From Sisyra terminalis (Eukaryota; Arthropoda; Insecta; Neuroptera; Sisyridae): a stretch of DNA of 64,000 nt. The position numbers and the translations under genes are program-made. Positions 33,936 to 46,591 of this stretch are shown piece by piece. Within the stretch, counting starts at the first letter, position 1, and the number at the start of each line of letters is the position of its first letter. The notes beneath the pieces are model-generated. The model made no database searches and was not told where the DNA came from. It saw only the letters and a list, made by a program, of their open reading frames with translations. The stretch is taken from positions 3,534,001-3,598,000 of the forward strand of contig OY292279.1 of the NCBI GenBank assembly GCA_958496175.1. The letters are read 5' to 3'.

Positions 33936-34248
33936 AACATTTACCATAGTAGTGTCTATTTTTTTATATCATCAGAAAGTAGAGATTTCAACAAACAAAA
34001 AACACACCAACTTTTTTAAAAAACCAGATATTTTGACGTGAGAATTTTTGATTGAAAATTAGGGTGCTTTTTGAATATTAAGTCAAAATAAGGTGGAAAA
34101 AATAATATTTTAAATCAAAAAAATTACTATATGTTTGGGACATACAAAGGTAAGTTTTCACCAAGTTTCGTGAAAAAATATTTTTTTTTGCAAAAAATAA
34201 AAATAAAAAACCAAAAACTCGGTTATTCAAATTTTTCACATAAATTTT

Positions 34249-35164
34249 GAGGTTCTGTGAAAAAAGTGTTGATACAAAAGTTGTAGATCTTTTTATTGCC
34301 TACAACTTTGCTATTTAACTTTTTTTCATAAGACTTGCAATTTTACCGGAAATCGAGATTAACCGTTTTTTACCCTTAAAAACTCATCCCCTCCTCATTC
34401 CCGACCTCAGATCGCCCGTAATTTATTTTTCCTTTCATTTTTGTTATATTCTCTACCTTTTTCAATGGGTTTCATCCTACTATAATTTTTTTTGGTCTCG
34501 AAAATTATCGACCCTGTTCTAAATAGGAAACAAGTTTCCAAAAAATAATATTTGCATATCACTTAAAGTCCTAAACGAAATTTAACCATAATTTTGGAAA
34601 AGGAAATGTCCAAATTTATCCAAGTTTTGAACCATGCAAACAATACTGTGTAAAGTGATTATCTAGTCTTAATTTTTAAAGTGGGAAACTTTTTTTTCCT
34701 GGAAAATGAGGGCTTAAACGGATAAAATATCATCCCCTTTTCGAAGAAGGATGGTGACCTGTTAAACCAACGGGAAACCCTTGTTGCAAGGCCTTACTAG
34801 AAGACAGATATCCCTCTTGGTTTTCCCTTTATTTATATAACTTTTTGCTGCACTTTAGAAGTTTCCAGATTGATCCAGGCACTTCCCATAAATTCGAATG
34901 ATTTCTATGTCTTTCTACTTCATATAAGAATGTTCTTAGTCCGCAACAATATCATAAAGCAATAATTTTTTATCTCATTATAAAAATTTAAAAACATTAT
35001 TTTTTTCTTATAAAACTTGAGACAAATTGTGTCGCTTTAGTTTTCAATGCGATAAAATCTTACACAAGTACCATTTGACATACAATTACATAAAGCAATT
35101 CAAACTTTATAATCCACCTTTTCATTTTATTTTTTTTTTACTGATTTTCACCGTAAAACTTTAG
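34249..35164. other. AT-rich DNA with two dispersed repeat traces
   Basis: The part 34258-34380 contains AAAAGTTGTAGATC and CTACAACTTTGC, of the same style as the TCTACAAAAA palindromic elements elsewhere in the window. The part 34432-34512 (TTTTTCCTTTCATTTTTG ... GTTTCATCCTACTATAATTT) recurs in the same orientation at about 53576-53642. Confidence 0.5.
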
Positions 35165-35242
35165 AAAACTTTATATGAATCACTTTGAAAACTAATGGCA
35201 GCCGCATCGGACATTGATTCATTAAAATATTTAACTTTACAA
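35165..35242 (+). other. Candidate first coding exon
   Basis: A T-rich tract with a TACTGAT branch-like motif (35140-35146) leads to TTTAG at 35160-35164. The segment ends at CAA|GTAAGTCTTTTC, a strong donor. All three frames contain a stop in the first 30 nt. Then ATGG at 35195 opens the 16-codon frame MAAASDIDSLKYLTLQ, which ends exactly at the donor in phase 0. This fits a 5'UTR plus a short first coding exon. The peptide is not recognised. It is on the strand opposite to the recursive-splice candidates, so it would belong to a different gene. Confidence 0.3.
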
Positions 35243-35248
35243 GTAAGT

Positions 35249-36460
35249 CTTTTCTCTATAAAAAAAAATCTTTTTCTCATTGAATTTTTCATACATTTCG
35301 TGAGCTCAAATTTTGTAAGTTTTTCGAATGATAGATCCGGCGATCGCGTTTATTTTGTCGGTGGGAAATTTTTCAGGATACACAAGCGTTAACGTGAGAG
35401 ACTGCATAATGAATAGAGTGTTTCCAAATGCATTTGGAATGGAAACAAAAAGAGAGAAACAGTCAACGACATGCAACACACTAAATGTAAATTGAGATGG
35501 GTTATTAACGCTATAAACACCACATATGAATACAAATTATCGTTAATTAATTACTATCTTTAATCATTAACTCTTTTTTTTTGCAACTTTTGAATCTTTC
35601 GCATATCTAATGCGTTCATTTAAACTTATTACGTTTTATCATCGTTTGAAAGAGAAATTTGTTACGTTTTACTGATTTTTACCAAGGAAAATTATTGTTC
35701 AAAATTAATAAATAATTAAGAAAAATTCATTACATTCCAATCTACTCATACTTGAGTTTGAAATGGTTTGTAAACATTTGTAAGTAAAACATAATACGAT
35801 AAGTGAAGAAGTTTGAGAGAGAAAAAGTAAGTCTTAGTGATACTAGCGTTTAGCGAATTCAAAAATTTTTCAAAAATAAAGAACGATTAAATTTTCACTC
35901 AAAAAAATTCAATTTTTAACCAAAAAAAAGTGGAAATTTTTAATTCGTTCAAATAATTAGCCACCAGTTACCATTTAATTGTTCGGTTATGATAATTTTT
36001 TCTTTGTTTTAAAGGATAAATATTTAAGTAGAAAAATCTCTCAAATTTAGGAATTCAAATCAGTTTACAGGTGGAAAAATAGGAGTTGATTGAAGACTTG
36101 CTAATTTTAACTATAATTATCTCAACAGAAAAAACAGATCAATTCAAAAAAGCTCGTTTGAATTTACTGATATCTTAATGCATTTTTTAAGCCGAGAAAA
36201 ACCACAAAACGCAATATTGTGATTAAGTGCTTTAGCATGTATATTTATTGTTAAAAATCGGATGGAATTTTCTGGAAAATTCAAAATTTTTTACAAAATA
36301 TTTGAAGGTGTGCACTACTTAAACTTTGAATGATTAAAATTTAAACAAATACAGAACTTTAAAAAACATAATTTAAAAAGACAGTTTTAGGAAGAAGGTT
36401 AAAGTTATATTAGTCGGAAACTTTGGGAAAACTAGTTCGTAAATTGTTTGAAAAATTACC
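35249..36460. other. AT-rich DNA, nothing recognised
   Basis: Isolated GTAAGT sites occur at about 35779 and 35828 without a partnered acceptor or an open frame. Confidence 0.4.
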
Positions 36461-36464
36461 GAGA

Positions 36465-38000
36465 AAAATATCAGATTCTTGAATTTTTTCCCTGCAACTC
36501 GATAGCAAAAACAAGGTATAGCAAAGAGTAATTATTAGATTGGGCCAAAAAATTTGACCAATTTTTTTTTTAAAAAGTATATCGAACATATTATTCAAGG
36601 TAACAAAAAAAATCGGAAAGGTTTGAGCCCTTAATATTAATATTAAGAGGTCCATTATCTTTAATTTCGATTTTTTATTTGTGCTTTCATTTTTGCGTCA
36701 ATGCTGTCAAACTATCAAAATAAAAAAAAATATCTGCACATATATTTATAGAAAATTAAATTCCCTACAAAAAAAGTCTCTTTGAAAAATTTTGCCAAAC
36801 ACGCCGTTTCCGAATTATCAAGCTTCAGACATTTATATAATTTTTAGACTTATCTTCTTTATTTTGGAAATTTGTAACTAACGAACAATTAAATATATAG
36901 AAATAAGGAATATAGATTATTGAAGTGAATTTAATTCTCTACAAAAAAAGTCACTTAACGTTTTTACAGAAAATCACTTTTTCAAAATTGGTTCAACAAC
37001 GAAAAAAACAATAATTTAATTTTTTCTTCAACTTTAACTGTGAATAATTTTTCAGAAATTGATTTTATGGAAAAACATTAAGAGTCCTTTTTTGTAGAAC
37101 ATTAAATTCCCTTTAAGAATCTATATTGTTTATTTCTATATTATTATTTGTTCGTTAGTTACAAAATTCCAAAATAAAGAAGACAAATCTAAAAATTATA
37201 TCAATGTCTGAAGCTTGATTATTCGGAAACGGCTTGTCTGGCAAAAATTTTTAAAAAGATGTTGTTTGTAGGGAATTTAATTTTTTGTAAATATATGTGC
37301 AGATGATTTTTTGAACCTTGATAGTTTGACAGCATTGACGTAAAAATTAAAGCACAAATAAAATATCGAAATTAAATATGATAAACCTCTTAATATTAAT
37401 ATTCAGCGCTCAAACCTTGCTGATATTTTTTTGGTTGCCTTGAACAATATTTTCGATATACTTTTTAAAAAAAAATAGTCAATTTTTTTGGCCCTGTCTA
37501 ATAATTACTCTTTGCTAAACCTTTTTTTTTTGCCATCGAGTTGCGTGGAAAAAGTTAAAAAAACTGATATTTTTGTTGTAAAAGCTTATGTATAAACGTT
37601 AAGAGAACCTTTTTTGTAGAGCATCAAATTCCCTTTAAGAATCTATATTGTTCAATTCTATATATTTATTTGTTCGTTAGTAACAAAGTTCCAAAAAAAA
37701 GAAGATAAATCTAAAAATTATATCCATGTCTAAAGCTTGATTATTCGGAAACGGCGTATCTGGCGAAAATTTTTAAAGAGACTTTTTTTGTAGGTAACAG
37801 GTCAAACTTGATAGTTTGACAGCATTGACGTCAAAATGAAAGCACAAATAAAAAATCGAAAGATGATAGGCCTCTTAATATTAATTTTAAGACTTCAAAC
37901 CTTCCCGATATGTTTTTTTTGTCACCCTGAACAATATTTTCGAAATACTTTTCAAAAAAAAAAATTATCGATTTTTTTGGCCCAGTAGTATTTATTCTTC
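36465..38000. repeat. 1.1-kb palindromic element plus a third arm
   Basis: The arms 36465-36990 and 37050-37575 are inverse copies centred near 37019. A third copy of the right arm follows at about 37590-38000. Landmarks are GCAACTCGAT/ATCGAGTTGC, the palindrome TTAATATTAATATTAA, TTCGGAAACGG and TCTACAAAAA. The same element occurs at 49961-51362. No protein is evident. Confidence 0.8.
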
Positions 38001-38185
38001 GGAAAATTGGGGAATGTGTTTGCTCAAAAATGCAGAAAAACTTTTTTTTGGACTTACGAATCATTTTAATTAAAGCTTCGTAACGAAAAATCGATTTTAG
38101 GTTTACCAAACTTCATTGAATATAAAAAATTATATTTATAAAAAAATCGTATATTGTTATAAACCAATACATAACTGTACAAAAT

Positions 38186-38349
38186 AAGCAAGGTTTATAA
38201 ATTACACAGGTTGCCTCATTAGAAAAAAAAAATGACGTCATACGAAGAATTTTGAAACTTGAATCAGTCTGAACATATGTACGAATTTCTTCTGAATACA
38301 CCACGTAGCGCATGAGGCCATCTGTGTATTTTATAAACCTTGCAAATTA
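38186..38349. repeat. Hairpin MITE
   Basis: GCAAGGTTTATAAATTACAC...GTTGCCTCAT (about 38188-38220) pairs with ATGAGGCCATCTGTGTATTT...AAACCTTGC (about 38311-38344). The arms are about 35 bp and the loop about 90 bp. No target duplication was identified. Confidence 0.6.
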
Positions 38350-41300
38350 AGCAGGTTGTAGCTAGGAAATTGAAAAATTCCAACTATAATTTTTTTCTTT
38401 TGGTTAATCGATAGAACGTAAATTTATCACCCACAAGAGTTGTTCCACGTTTTTTCGCCGAATTATTTGCCGTATAAAGGAAGACATCGATTTGTTTGAG
38501 TCGAAAATTTATTGCATGCCAATTTATCGACCCTGGTGTATAGACGAAAGCGCATATAAACAAAATCTAACTATATCAAGATTGATTCCTGAGGGACTCA
38601 ATTTACTACTCGAGAGTAAATAAAGCACATTTTTCGATAGAAAGATAAACAACATGTTGCCATAGTAAAAATTTAAGGATTTGAAAATTTTAAAATGAGC
38701 TTTAATGCAATTTCTTAAGAGTTAATCTAAAGTTGGGGTAATATGAGGAAAATTTGATTTAGTTTTTTGGGTATCAAATCGTAGATAAGTATAAAAAGAA
38801 AATTTCAATCTCAAGTTCATCGTTTTTCATTTGAAATTATATATTTTCAAAGCCGAAATTTTCCCGCAGTTATAATTTCCCATTTTCCTCCGAATTTAAA
38901 TTCTTCACCTTAACTTCGATTTGCTTTATGTGTCACGACGATGTACGTGATCATTTCGTGATAAATCCACGAAAATATTCTTATCAGTCGCTGTGTGCGT
39001 TTGAGTGCCACTGGAAAGTATAAAAAAAGCTCCCCGGCACCATATTTCATTCCGTGATTTTAGCAATGCAAAATGAGTCATCTGGGAACGTTAGACAAAA
39101 TGCTAATAACGCGACAATAAGTAACGGCAAGAACTGTTTATTGCATTATCTTATTTATGGCTCAAATTTAAGTAAGTTCTTATGTTTTATGACGCAAACT
39201 GGGAGCCATTAGGCCGAAATCCAGGCCTCGAATTATATAAAGTTTGAGCTTTATACATTTTAAATAAAAGCCCAACACATCTTGAATTAATATAGTACAT
39301 CCACGTGCAATTTGGTGGATTCAAATGCGGCCAAAAAAAAAGAACAAACGAGTTTTCCAACAACCGGGAAAAATATGATTGATATTATTAAAAATCCCGG
39401 TTTTTCATTGCGTTAAACGCCGCCACGGCTCAGTGATATAAAACTTTTACGATTTTCATTATCGTAAAGACAAATTAAGAGGGGGGAGGCGTGAAAAATT
39501 AAAAGTTATTGTCGACGTTAAAAATGAAAATTACCGAGGCACAATGTGCGACGATTTTTCGGTCAATTGTGCCGTGAATTTTCCACGGAAATTAATGATG
39601 TTTTCAAGACTTTTTTTTTGTCCTATACCATTCGGTTTAATGGCCCTTTTTTTGTCGATCACAAACGAGAGAAATGCTTTGGAAATAATAAATTATTGAC
39701 GTTAAGAGGTTTTTAATGGAGATGAACTTTGAAAGATATCTGAATGTGCGGAAAAGGACGTATCGTTTCGATAATTGTTATTGGAAACTATTATGAAAGT
39801 CCGCGTGCATTTTGAATGCAAATAATTGCACCACGAAAATAAAAAATGAATTTTCTTGCAATATTTATTTTCTGTCCCATTAGTGTCCAATGCATTCAGT
39901 AAGTGGAATTTTATGTTATGCATTTTTCAAAATGTATATATAACTAATGGCTATTTAAACTGCAAGTGCAACAAATTTTTTGCATCAAAACAAATTATTG
40001 CTTAGTGCAGTAGCAGCTGCTTAATAAGATTGAGAGAAATTGCCGGAGAATATTTTTATTTGGCAGATAAGAGCAATGTAATTCTTTAACAGAGATAAAT
40101 GGAATCTCAGTGCAAAGAGATTAATAATGTTGCAATTTTATAAACGTCCCCCTTTTCTCCTCGCAAAAAATTTAAAAAGTAATTTCGAAGGAATATATAC
40201 TTTAATTATAACATTAATTTTCATAACGGGACAAATTTGGAATTTTTTCTGTGCCACTTTTGGGTGCAGTTTATTAGGAGTGCATTTTACAAATATTTTT
40301 ATAAGAAAAGAAAAAGTTAATCTAAACTGTAAAAACGTAATTTTAAAAAAAATTGTATTAAAATTTTAAGAAAAATCGATATTTTTACGAAGATATACTG
40401 TGCTATATACATCAACAAAAACCATAACGTTATAGACAAAAACGCTGTAAAAATCAAGTAACTAAAGTCAAAATTTTAAATTTCTCAATTTAGCTTCTTA
40501 AAAGCCAACGAAATCCATTAAGGATGCAATATTTGCAATTTATCCTGTGAATAAAGAAAAAATGGAGTGCAACGCTATGAAGGACCTTCGCTTTTGTTGG
40601 GGGATATGGATGAACGTGAAATTATTAAGTGAAGATTGGAATTAATTTTTTAGGAATTCCCTGGTTATTTTTAAGAAAATTTAAAAGCCAAATGATTGAC
40701 AAAAAGGAATTTAGATTCAATTTAATCCAAATCTTTTAAAAAAAAATAATTTCCAAGTTAACAAAAAAAATTAAATCTTGTTTCGAATGTAAAAAAATAT
40801 TTGCAAAAAGTACTTGATGGCTAAACTACCCCTTCTTTTCACTCAAGATAAAAGTTTTCAAAATCCACTCCCTGAGCTACAGCCCTTGTTAGTTTTACAA
40901 ACAAAAAACGATTTTTTTTTAATGGAATTTTTCTTATTATTTTCTGAATTAATTTTCTAAATATAAGTAGATTATTATCTTCCTAAACGACTTATCGATT
41001 GTTTTGATTGATTAAAAATATTTTAAACTATATTTAAGGGTTAATCTTGTAGACTTAAATCTTGTAGATTTTCATTGCTAAACTTTTCCGAGTAAAAATC
41101 ACAAAGGCAATCATTTTTCTCAAATTCAAATCTTCATCTTTTCAGTAGTCTCTTTAAATCTTTGCCAATTTAAAATTTTTAGTTTAAACTTTAAAAAATG
41201 GTCCAAAAAGTATTATTCTAACGCAGTTTGATCAATTTTTTAATATAGATGTAGCCAAATATGTTCACATAATTGTTTTCAAGGAAAATCATAGAATTTT
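38350..41300. other. Single-copy-looking island
   Basis: The part 38900-39900 has mixed composition, with GATA-like (CTTATCAG) and CGTGAT words, and holds the promoter candidate at 39019. The part 40130-41300 is AT-rich and featureless. A phrase ATTTATCGACCCTGG (near 38521) resembles ATTATCGACCCTG at about 34503. Confidence 0.4.
39019..39171 (+). promoter_or_regulatory. Candidate core promoter with first exon
   Basis: TATAAAAA starts at 39019. TCATTC, a match to the insect initiator TCAKTY, places its A at 39049, 30 bases downstream, which is canonical TATA-to-start spacing. A donor TTTAA|GTAAGTTC follows at 39172. This would define a 123-nt first exon with only a 15-codon frame (MSHLGTLDKMLITRQ) inside it. 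The arrangement is suggestive, but each element alone is common in AT-rich DNA. Confidence 0.3.
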
Positions 41301-41309
41301 TTAAAAAAC

Positions 41310-42240
41310 AAACAGGTGGTTTTCAATTCTTTTCCATATATCAATGCTTATAAAGCGATTCAGAATCTCAATAGTCAAATAGACTCAAAATAAGCAAATT
41401 AAAACTATTTAGGAGACTAATTCTCAAATTCAATGATAAATAAATCTTTGAAAGACCTCAATAAAGGACTGCTTAATCTAAAGCTACTGGTAAGCCTATT
41501 AAGGACACTAAATTTGAAATGGCATCGCCACACCATAACGGTAAATATTGGGACAAGCGCATGCAAAAAATGCAAGTATGGGGAAGGAAATTATATCCCA
41601 CGAATTATTTAACTATTCAGCTATGATTTGAGGTTGCTTCATCTGCTAGGACACCTGGATATGACCAAGAAAATATCTACAAATCTGCAGAGATTTATCT
41701 TAAAAACAAAGCCGGGGCGAAAAATTTTTTTTAAGAAGAACTTTGAGAAAAAGACCCTTGAACGATGTAAACGACGAAGGTCTAGAAAAAAAAATCATTA
41801 ATTTTTTGAAAAAAACAAAAAAACAAATGGAACATTCGTAGATCAATGCTTTTAAAGCGATTCAAAACTTCAAATAAAAAAATTTGTCAAGAAGCAAATT
41901 CTCAAATTTAATGGCAAAGAAATCTTTGAAAGGCCTTATTAAAAGACCTAAGTCTAAAGTTGCTGGTATGAATATTAAGGACACTAATTTCGAAAAATCA
42001 TCTCCATACCCAAGAGATAAATATTAAGACAAGCGCATCCAAGAAATGCAGGTATGGGGAAGGAAATTGTTTCCCTCCTATCCAGCTATGATTTAAAGCC
42101 ACCTCAACGACTGGGTCACCTGGACAAAATATCCACAAATTTGCTGAGATTTATGCCAAAAGCAACTCCAGGGCGCAATAATTTTTTTCAGAAGAACTTT
42201 TGAGAAAAAATTCCCAAAACGATCCAAAACAAAAACACAT
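41310..42240. repeat. Two-unit tandem repeat of a dispersed family
   Basis: Units at about 41310-41790 and 41830-42235 share ACAAGCGCATGCAAAAAATG-like, GTATGGGGAAGGAAAT and GCTGAGATTTAT-like landmarks, with a period near 490 bp. The same family occurs at 56900-58495. The units have diverged substantially and encode nothing. Confidence 0.75.
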
Positions 42241-42489
42241 TCACCCACTTTCCAAACACGAACTCTCGATTGACCTTTTAACCTAAATTATCTTCTCCAC
42301 ATTTAAGAGAAAATAGAAATTGAGATTGGCACTAGTCTGATTAATCCCCCTCCCCCTCCCCACCAATGTAATAATATTACAAATTTGGAAACTATATAGA
42401 AAGTTTGTCAGAGCTAGGGGATTTTAAACCGCGGCTTTGTGTAAATACACTCGTCAAGGGTTGCATTTTACCCCATTTATTACGCTCCC

Positions 42490-42513
42490 ATATATATATA
42501 TATATATATATAT
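42490..42513. repeat. (TA)12 microsatellite
   Basis: Twelve TA dinucleotides lie in a row between CTCCC and TTAACG. Confidence 0.9.
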
Positions 42514-44280
42514 TAACGAATCCGTCAATGTTTGCATTACACAAATGTTCTTCCATAAATATAATATGAAAATTATTACCTACATATTTCTATTATTATA
42601 CTAGAGAGCTAAATCAATATTATTATTAGAGGTAAAGTAAACGGTGATGGAGTAAAATTTTTGGTGGTTTTCACCACGAAAAAAGAAAATGGGATGGGGG
42701 GCGAAATTTATTGTGCGTTAAATTGGGATTTTTTTTTTGATCGAGTCGAAAACGGGGGTGTGTGTGACTAATAACTTATTTGGTGAAAATTTTTATGGAG
42801 CAATGACAATTTTTTAACTACCCTCTTTTAATATATATATCTTTTTTGGAGGGTATAATAGCTTCATACAAAGACATACCTTGGATCATAAAAATGTGAA
42901 ATATTTTCCCAATATAAATATTAAGCGTACGACTGCGTTGGTACATAAACTTGTCAAAGGACCATATTTTATTAGACATGGGGTGTAGAAGAATGTAAAC
43001 TTTTTTTAATATGTGTGCTGTTTTTTCAAATGTTTCAAACTGAAGAGGGTGGATTTTTGTTCATTTCATTTTCGGACACAAATATGTGGATGTTTTAGGG
43101 AAGTTTAATTTTTTTTAAAAAAATGATTACATGTTTAAAAAATTGAGTAGATATCACTGGTGTTTACTGTGGGATAAGCCGAGGAAAATGTGAATCACTT
43201 TTAAGGTTCAATCTTGAATTTGATTAAATGGGGAGGATTAAATTTATTTGGTTTAAAAATAACTGCGACGAAAAAAAAAAACGGAAAAGAATTTATTGTT
43301 ACGCGGAAAATTGTGCAAGATAATGCAAAATCAGCGAAAAAACATTACAACAGAACAATAACGGGAAAAGGAAGAAAGACAAAACGTCTTCTGATGAGAC
43401 TGATTTATTGAACGTGAATTGAGGGTAAAAGAAACTTGGCAACGAAATATCGTTTTGATAAAAGATGCACGACTGAGACAGAGAAAACGCCAAATGAATT
43501 TAGTACGGACGAAAAGTGTTGCTATCTCTTTTGGAAAAAGTATCGTCGAATTTTCCCCGATTCCCAGCCAACAGAATAATAATACACACATTGTTGCGAT
43601 CTTGATACTCTAACGTTTGGATCACTCGAAGCACTTGAGGAAGAGAATCGCGCACTGATTACGCCAAATGGCATTATCAGAATTATTCTAAACTAACGAG
43701 AGAAACACGAAAAACTAGTTTTATTTCGTCCCTGTGTTTATATTATCGCATTTCAACTCAACTTGCCAACAAGACTCTCAACTTTGACTTGGGATTTTCA
43801 CGCGAAACTTTTCTATCGCTCGAGAAAAACTTTACGAACTGATTACGAGGAAAAAGCTTTAAAATCAAGAGAAAAGCTCCAACTAAATTGTTACCACTTT
43901 GATGGGTTCCATATAAAAATTTCCTTCCTCCAAAATTGATTCGAATACCCAAATGTTTCAACTCTTCAACTAAATCAAGAAATCAAAGAAAAACCATAAA
44001 AAATTGACTTGTTTTAATCAAATTACGACCGAAATATATTAAACGACACACCTTTAATTATCCCCAATAAAAATAGGATTCTTAACCAATTTTTGACAAG
44101 TCCTTTTGTTCAGATGACGGGTCTAATCTTTGGGTGTCGTTTTCCCATCTTGATTTTGGCCAAATGGGAATCGTAATATATTGGCGGACGTGTGGTTTAA
44201 GGAATGTGTCTCCTTGTCACGTCGAATACGACTACAAATCACGTTGACACTGAAAGGTTAGTACGTACGTATACGACCAA

Positions 44281-44301
44281 CGGGATCGGGATCGGGATCG
44301 G
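44281..44301 (+). repeat. (CGGGAT) short tandem repeat
   Basis: Just over three copies of CGGGAT, GC-rich and distinct from the surrounding AT-rich DNA. Confidence 0.8.
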
Positions 44302-44859
44302 AAGGAAAAATCGATTCTTTTATTCGCAAGAATTCAAAATAAAGTACCGAGACATTAGTTTAAGGTTTGGTGCTTCATTTACTTTGTTCGATAAATCACT
44401 TGAGTCGAAAGTTTTGGGGAAATATTTTTTGACTTACGATAGTTTAAATTGGAAGTCATAATTATGTCGTTTAAAAAACATTTAACCCTTGTAATTTTCA
44501 ATCGTTAACAGACGGATTATATCCGATTTTTTAAGCGTTGAGGGTTGTTAAGCCAAAAAGTGATAAATTTAAAAATCCATAAATTATTTTTTTGAAACGT
44601 CTTAATTTAGGGATGCATTTCTATTTATTTTTATGATGAAATTATATATTTTTAATCGTCGAAAAAAGCTATTTATATTTATTTTATTTTTTTTTAATTT
44701 TTTCTTATTTACTGGAGAATATATCTTAGTTGGTCTCAATAAATTTTGAAAATTCAAATCGTCTTTTAAGAGTAAAAAAACGAGGGTTGATTAATAAGTT
44801 GTACCCTTAAATTGGAATCAAATTTATTATTTGAGTCATAAAATATTTCTAATCAAAAC

Positions 44860-45215
44860 TTTTTTGTAAAAATATGTTGAAAATATTAAGGAAGTTCAAA
44901 AAAAATAAAAAAAAAAGATTATTGATAATAATTTTTTACTTTCAGAAAATCGTGGAAAATCGTTTGAAAATTCAGTAGCCGAATTTCGTCGTTACATACA
45001 TTCATTAAGAGATAAAGAAAATTTATTTGGATTTTTTTTTTTTAAGTATTGCTTTTTAAAAAATTTTTTGTAAAAATATGTTGAAAATATTAAGGAAGTG
45101 CAAAAAAATAAAGATTATTGATAATAATTTTTTAGTTTCGGAAAAACGTGGAAAACCATTTGAAAATTCAGTAGCCGAATTTCGTCATTACAAACGTTCA
45201 TTAAAAGTTAAAGAA
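44860..45215. repeat. Two-unit tandem repeat
   Basis: Units at about 44865-45020 and 45060-45215 share TTTGTAAAAATATGTTGAAA, AAGATTATTGATAATAATTT and TTCAGTAGCCGAATTTCGTC. The period is near 190 bp. Confidence 0.75.
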
Positions 45216-45949
45216 TATTTTTTTGAAAAAATATTTTTTTAAGATTTCTTTCTTAAATCTTCTATGATTAAAGTTTCTCAATCTCTCTCTTCCATTCAAT
45301 CTTCAGAAATTTTCCGGAAAATGAAAGAAAATAATTCTTTAATCCCTTCAGCATATATATTTTTTTTTACAAATCGGCTTGAATTTTCCGGAAAATTCAA
45401 AAATTTTTCAAATCTAAATAAAGATATGACATTCATAGGCTTTAACAAATTGTACAATTGTAACCAATCAAAAATGTATATTTATTTAAAGAAAAATAAC
45501 AATTAAAAAATGCAGTTTTTAGAAAATAATTTAAAGCTATAGTAGCCGGAAAATTCAAAAAAACTGCCTGGATTTTTCTTAAAAATTTATATCAAATTAC
45601 TCAGCCATACTACTGCCGTTGCCTATTCCGGTAATACTGGAACTAGCTTACTATTTATAAGTAGTTTATGATAACTGAAATATTATAAAATTTTAAACAC
45701 ATTTAATATCAAGAAATTATAAGCAAACATATGAGTTGTGCAATGACAAGGACTAAAAATATAAAGATTTAAATACATTCATGTTAGCGGAATAAAAATA
45801 TAATAATTATGGTCTCAAATTTGAGCTATCATGTCATTAGTTTCAACTGTCATTTTAATTTTATTCAATTGCTAATTTTTGCTATTTGACAGTTGTTTTA
45901 GTGTTGGGCTGTGAATTTTTCACGGGAAGTTACTGGTCTTCAAAAAAAA

Positions 45950-46430
45950 ATTTATTTTTAAATTTCTATATCTCAGCGGCATTTCATGGGATCGCTTTTA
46001 CCGAAGATGGTTTTTTCTCAGAATTAAACGCTCTACAAAAGTGCTCATTGCGACAAAGTCGTAACTCACACCGGTGAGGTAGTACGGGCCACTGAACCTG
46101 ATTTTTCCATAAAATTCAAGGCTTAATATCTCGTTTATTATTGATCTTAGCGATTTGGTCTACAGGACATTTTTTGTAGGAAATCAAATTCTCTACAGGT
46201 TTTTCATTTATAATTTTTCCGTAGCTCTTGTCATTTACGAGATATATGCAAAAAAAACGCGAATTTTATGGAAAAATCAGGTTCAGTGGCCCGTACTACC
46301 TCACCGGTGTGAGTTACGACTTTGTCGCAATTGGCACTTTTGTAGAGCGTTTAATTCTGAGAAAAAACCATCTTCGGTAAAAACGATTTCATGAAATGCC
46401 GCTGAGATATAGAAATATAAAAATAAAAAA
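45950..46430. repeat. Near-perfect palindromic element
   Basis: The palindrome is centred near 46189. The left arm ATTTCTATATCTCAGCGGCA (45962 on) is matched inversely at 46397-46416. Inner landmarks are the GGTTCAGTGGCCCGTACTAC block with CACCGGTG, and TCTACA. It contains the rare GC-rich phrase AACTCACACCGGTGAGGTAG in each arm. It is of the same structural type as the 36.5, 50 and 63.3 kb elements, and a TTAATATTAAG remnant lies just downstream at 46487-46497. Confidence 0.75.
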
Positions 46431-46591
46431 TCAGAGTTTCCGTGTATTTTCAATGGGAAATCTTTACACGTCTTGGTCGAGGACTTAAAATTAATATTAA
46501 GGGCTCAAACAAAATATTTCCAACAAAATTTCACGATGGAACCAAAAAAGATCAAAAAAAGTAAAAAAAAAAAAACACCTCAGTAACCAAT

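Larger units (their letters stand above)
33099..34248. repeat. Long inverted repeat, about 510-bp arms
   Basis: The left arm (33099-33612) and right arm (33737-34248) are inverse copies with only scattered differences, separated by a 124-bp spacer. Landmarks are AAAATTTATGTGAAAAATT at the outer ends and GAAGATTTCGAAGATC at the inner ends. Each arm carries the same protein fragment. GTAAGT donor-like sites occur in both arms as mirror images (near 33194 and 34153), so they are not evidence of host splicing. Confidence 0.85.
42241..44855. other. Single-copy-looking island, no gene recognised
   Basis: The part 42900-44450 has mixed composition with overlapping short frames on both strands (43214-43613), none with a domain. 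A pyrimidine-rich CCCCCTCCCCCTCCCC block lies near 42346-42361. The frames differ in phase and overlap freely, as expected of chance. Confidence 0.4.

Noticed and set aside
33194..34158. Strong GTAAGT donors AAAG|GTAAGT on opposite strands
   Set aside because: They are mirror copies in the two arms of an inverted repeat, so they come from the element and not from host gene structure.
43388..43405. CTGATGA word on the plus strand
   Set aside because: No GAAA at the right distance and no stem II pairing, so it is not a hammerhead core.
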